Below are positions 63,200-64,000 of a stretch of 64,000 nt of DNA, piece after piece (the stretch's first letter is position 1; every line of letters begins with the position of its first letter). The notes under the pieces are model-generated. The model searched no databases and was not told the origin of the DNA. It saw only the letters and a program-made list of their open reading frames with translations. Source of the stretch: Trichobilharzia szidati. Lineage: Eukaryota > Platyhelminthes > Trematoda > Strigeidida > Schistosomatidae. The stretch spans positions 28,404,977-28,468,976 of the forward strand of contig OX235271.1 in the NCBI GenBank assembly GCA_944472155.2, read 5' to 3'. A program made the translations under genes and the position numbers.

Positions 63200-63525
63200 A
63201 ATTATCACCTCAAACTGTATAATCTGTCAATTGGCTATCGTATACACTAGTATAAAAGGCTTCTTCCTACCCCATCACACCCCACCCAAAAGAAAAAAAG
63301 CAAATACGAATTCATTAAAAAAAGTATCGTTTGTATGAAGTATACTTCATAACTGTGGAACATGTGTATCAGATATAAGAATGGGTAAAGATACTGCGGA
63401 TATATATTGCCACTACTGTTTTTACAAATCTCGCCCAGGTTTACTAGCCAGTGCTAAGGGCTTGGGAAAGATAAAAGGTCGAGAGAGAGAGTGAGTGTAA
63501 GATCCCCATGGCTACTGAAAATCCA
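63200..63525. other. Intron or flank, nothing recognised
   Basis: Contains a (GA)n run near 63481-63490; no element recognised. Confidence 0.4.
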
Positions 63526-63529
63526 ACTT

Positions 63530-63800
63530 GACTGAGTGAACACTAGGTGGTAACACTACTGTCATGCGTCTAGAGTCCTTAGTTTGGCGCAGACTGAATT
63601 CTCCCAGTCAATTTCGGCAATGTAGCCACTAAGCTTCACACTGGCTTCACCATCACGCTGCATTCTGAATTGTTGTTATTAGATGATTAGAGGCAATCGG
63701 CTGGAAATCTTGAACCGAAGTTTCATGCTTGTTTGCATTCATCAACAAGACATATCTGCAATCTTGAGGGAACTATCGATCCCGCTGAAATTTGAACCCA
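63530..63800 (-). repeat. tRNA-derived SINE (second type), minus strand
   Basis: Plus strand shows GTTTGGCGCAGACTGAATTC, TTGTTGTTATTAGATGATTA, GGCAATCGGCTGGAAATCTT, ACATATCTGCAATCTTGAGG and TGAAATTTGAACCCAGTGCT, the reverse of the family at 54640-54880. Confidence 0.65.
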
Positions 63801-64000
63801 GTGCTGCATGCGGTTCAAGAAATTGACATCAACTGAATCCCCCTCACCAACAATTCACGCATAAACCCCCAAGTTGAGCGTGGGAAGAGATAATTACCAG
63901 AGACACTGGAAAGAAATACTGCTATCTATTATCAACTGAAACGATTTAAACGTTATTGTGTAAGGCTTTCCTAGGTTTGACTTCCTATCACAGTCATCAG

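Overview
The window is from a trematode genome, most probably Schistosoma. The evidence is an AT-rich sequence, large introns packed with retroelements, exons rich in Asn, Ser and Gln codon runs, and a typical schistosome repeat set: CR1-like and RTE-like non-LTR elements, Penelope-like elements, and Pol III SINEs carrying hammerhead-ribozyme-like cores. I identified this by eye from translations and repeat comparison; no database search was run.

The only host protein-coding gene I can support is a partial APC (adenomatous polyposis coli) homologue on the minus strand. Seven exons were recovered, in transcript order: 40903-40707 and 37924-37790 (armadillo repeats), 34266-30974 (end of the armadillo domain, six beta-catenin-binding 20-residue-repeat-like motifs, two SAMP Axin-binding motifs), 27765-26806 (third SAMP), 23515-23204, 18732-18100 and 5034-4116 (low-complexity, basic, with SxIP-type motifs). 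All boundaries are GT-AG. Phases match at every junction except around exon 23515-23204, which has an internal frame conflict. The 5' exons (N-terminal coiled coil, first armadillo repeats) were not found and should lie beyond 64000. The 3' end lies left of 4116 or ends by read-through at 4057.

One structured RNA was found on the plus strand inside an APC intron: an apparently full-length 7SL/SRP RNA sequence (38421-38719), directly followed by a tRNA-derived SINE (38725-38885).

Most remaining recognisable sequence is mobile DNA. The families are: (1) CR1-like LINEs at 1-2437, 47991-48838 and 52882-53310; (2) an RTE-type LINE here called RTE-A (longest copy 16225-17730, others throughout); (3) a second RTE-type LINE here called RTE-B (longest copy 50240-51400, many 3' fragments); (4) Penelope-like elements, several with long inverted arms (11109-12276, 15893-18062, 20578-21045, 24995-25948, 35157-35882); (5) two LTR families present as solo LTRs with TG...CA ends and 4-bp duplications (family A at 2908-3947, 5169-5522, 7414-7750; family B at 23829-24058, 42324-42650, 55661-55987); (6) several tRNA-derived SINE families; (7) a two-copy LINE-derived composite at 42768-43397 and 58464-59195. 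Many are nested, so relative insertion ages can be read from the sequence. From 40904 to 64000 I see no APC exon; this is probably upstream intron or flanking DNA.
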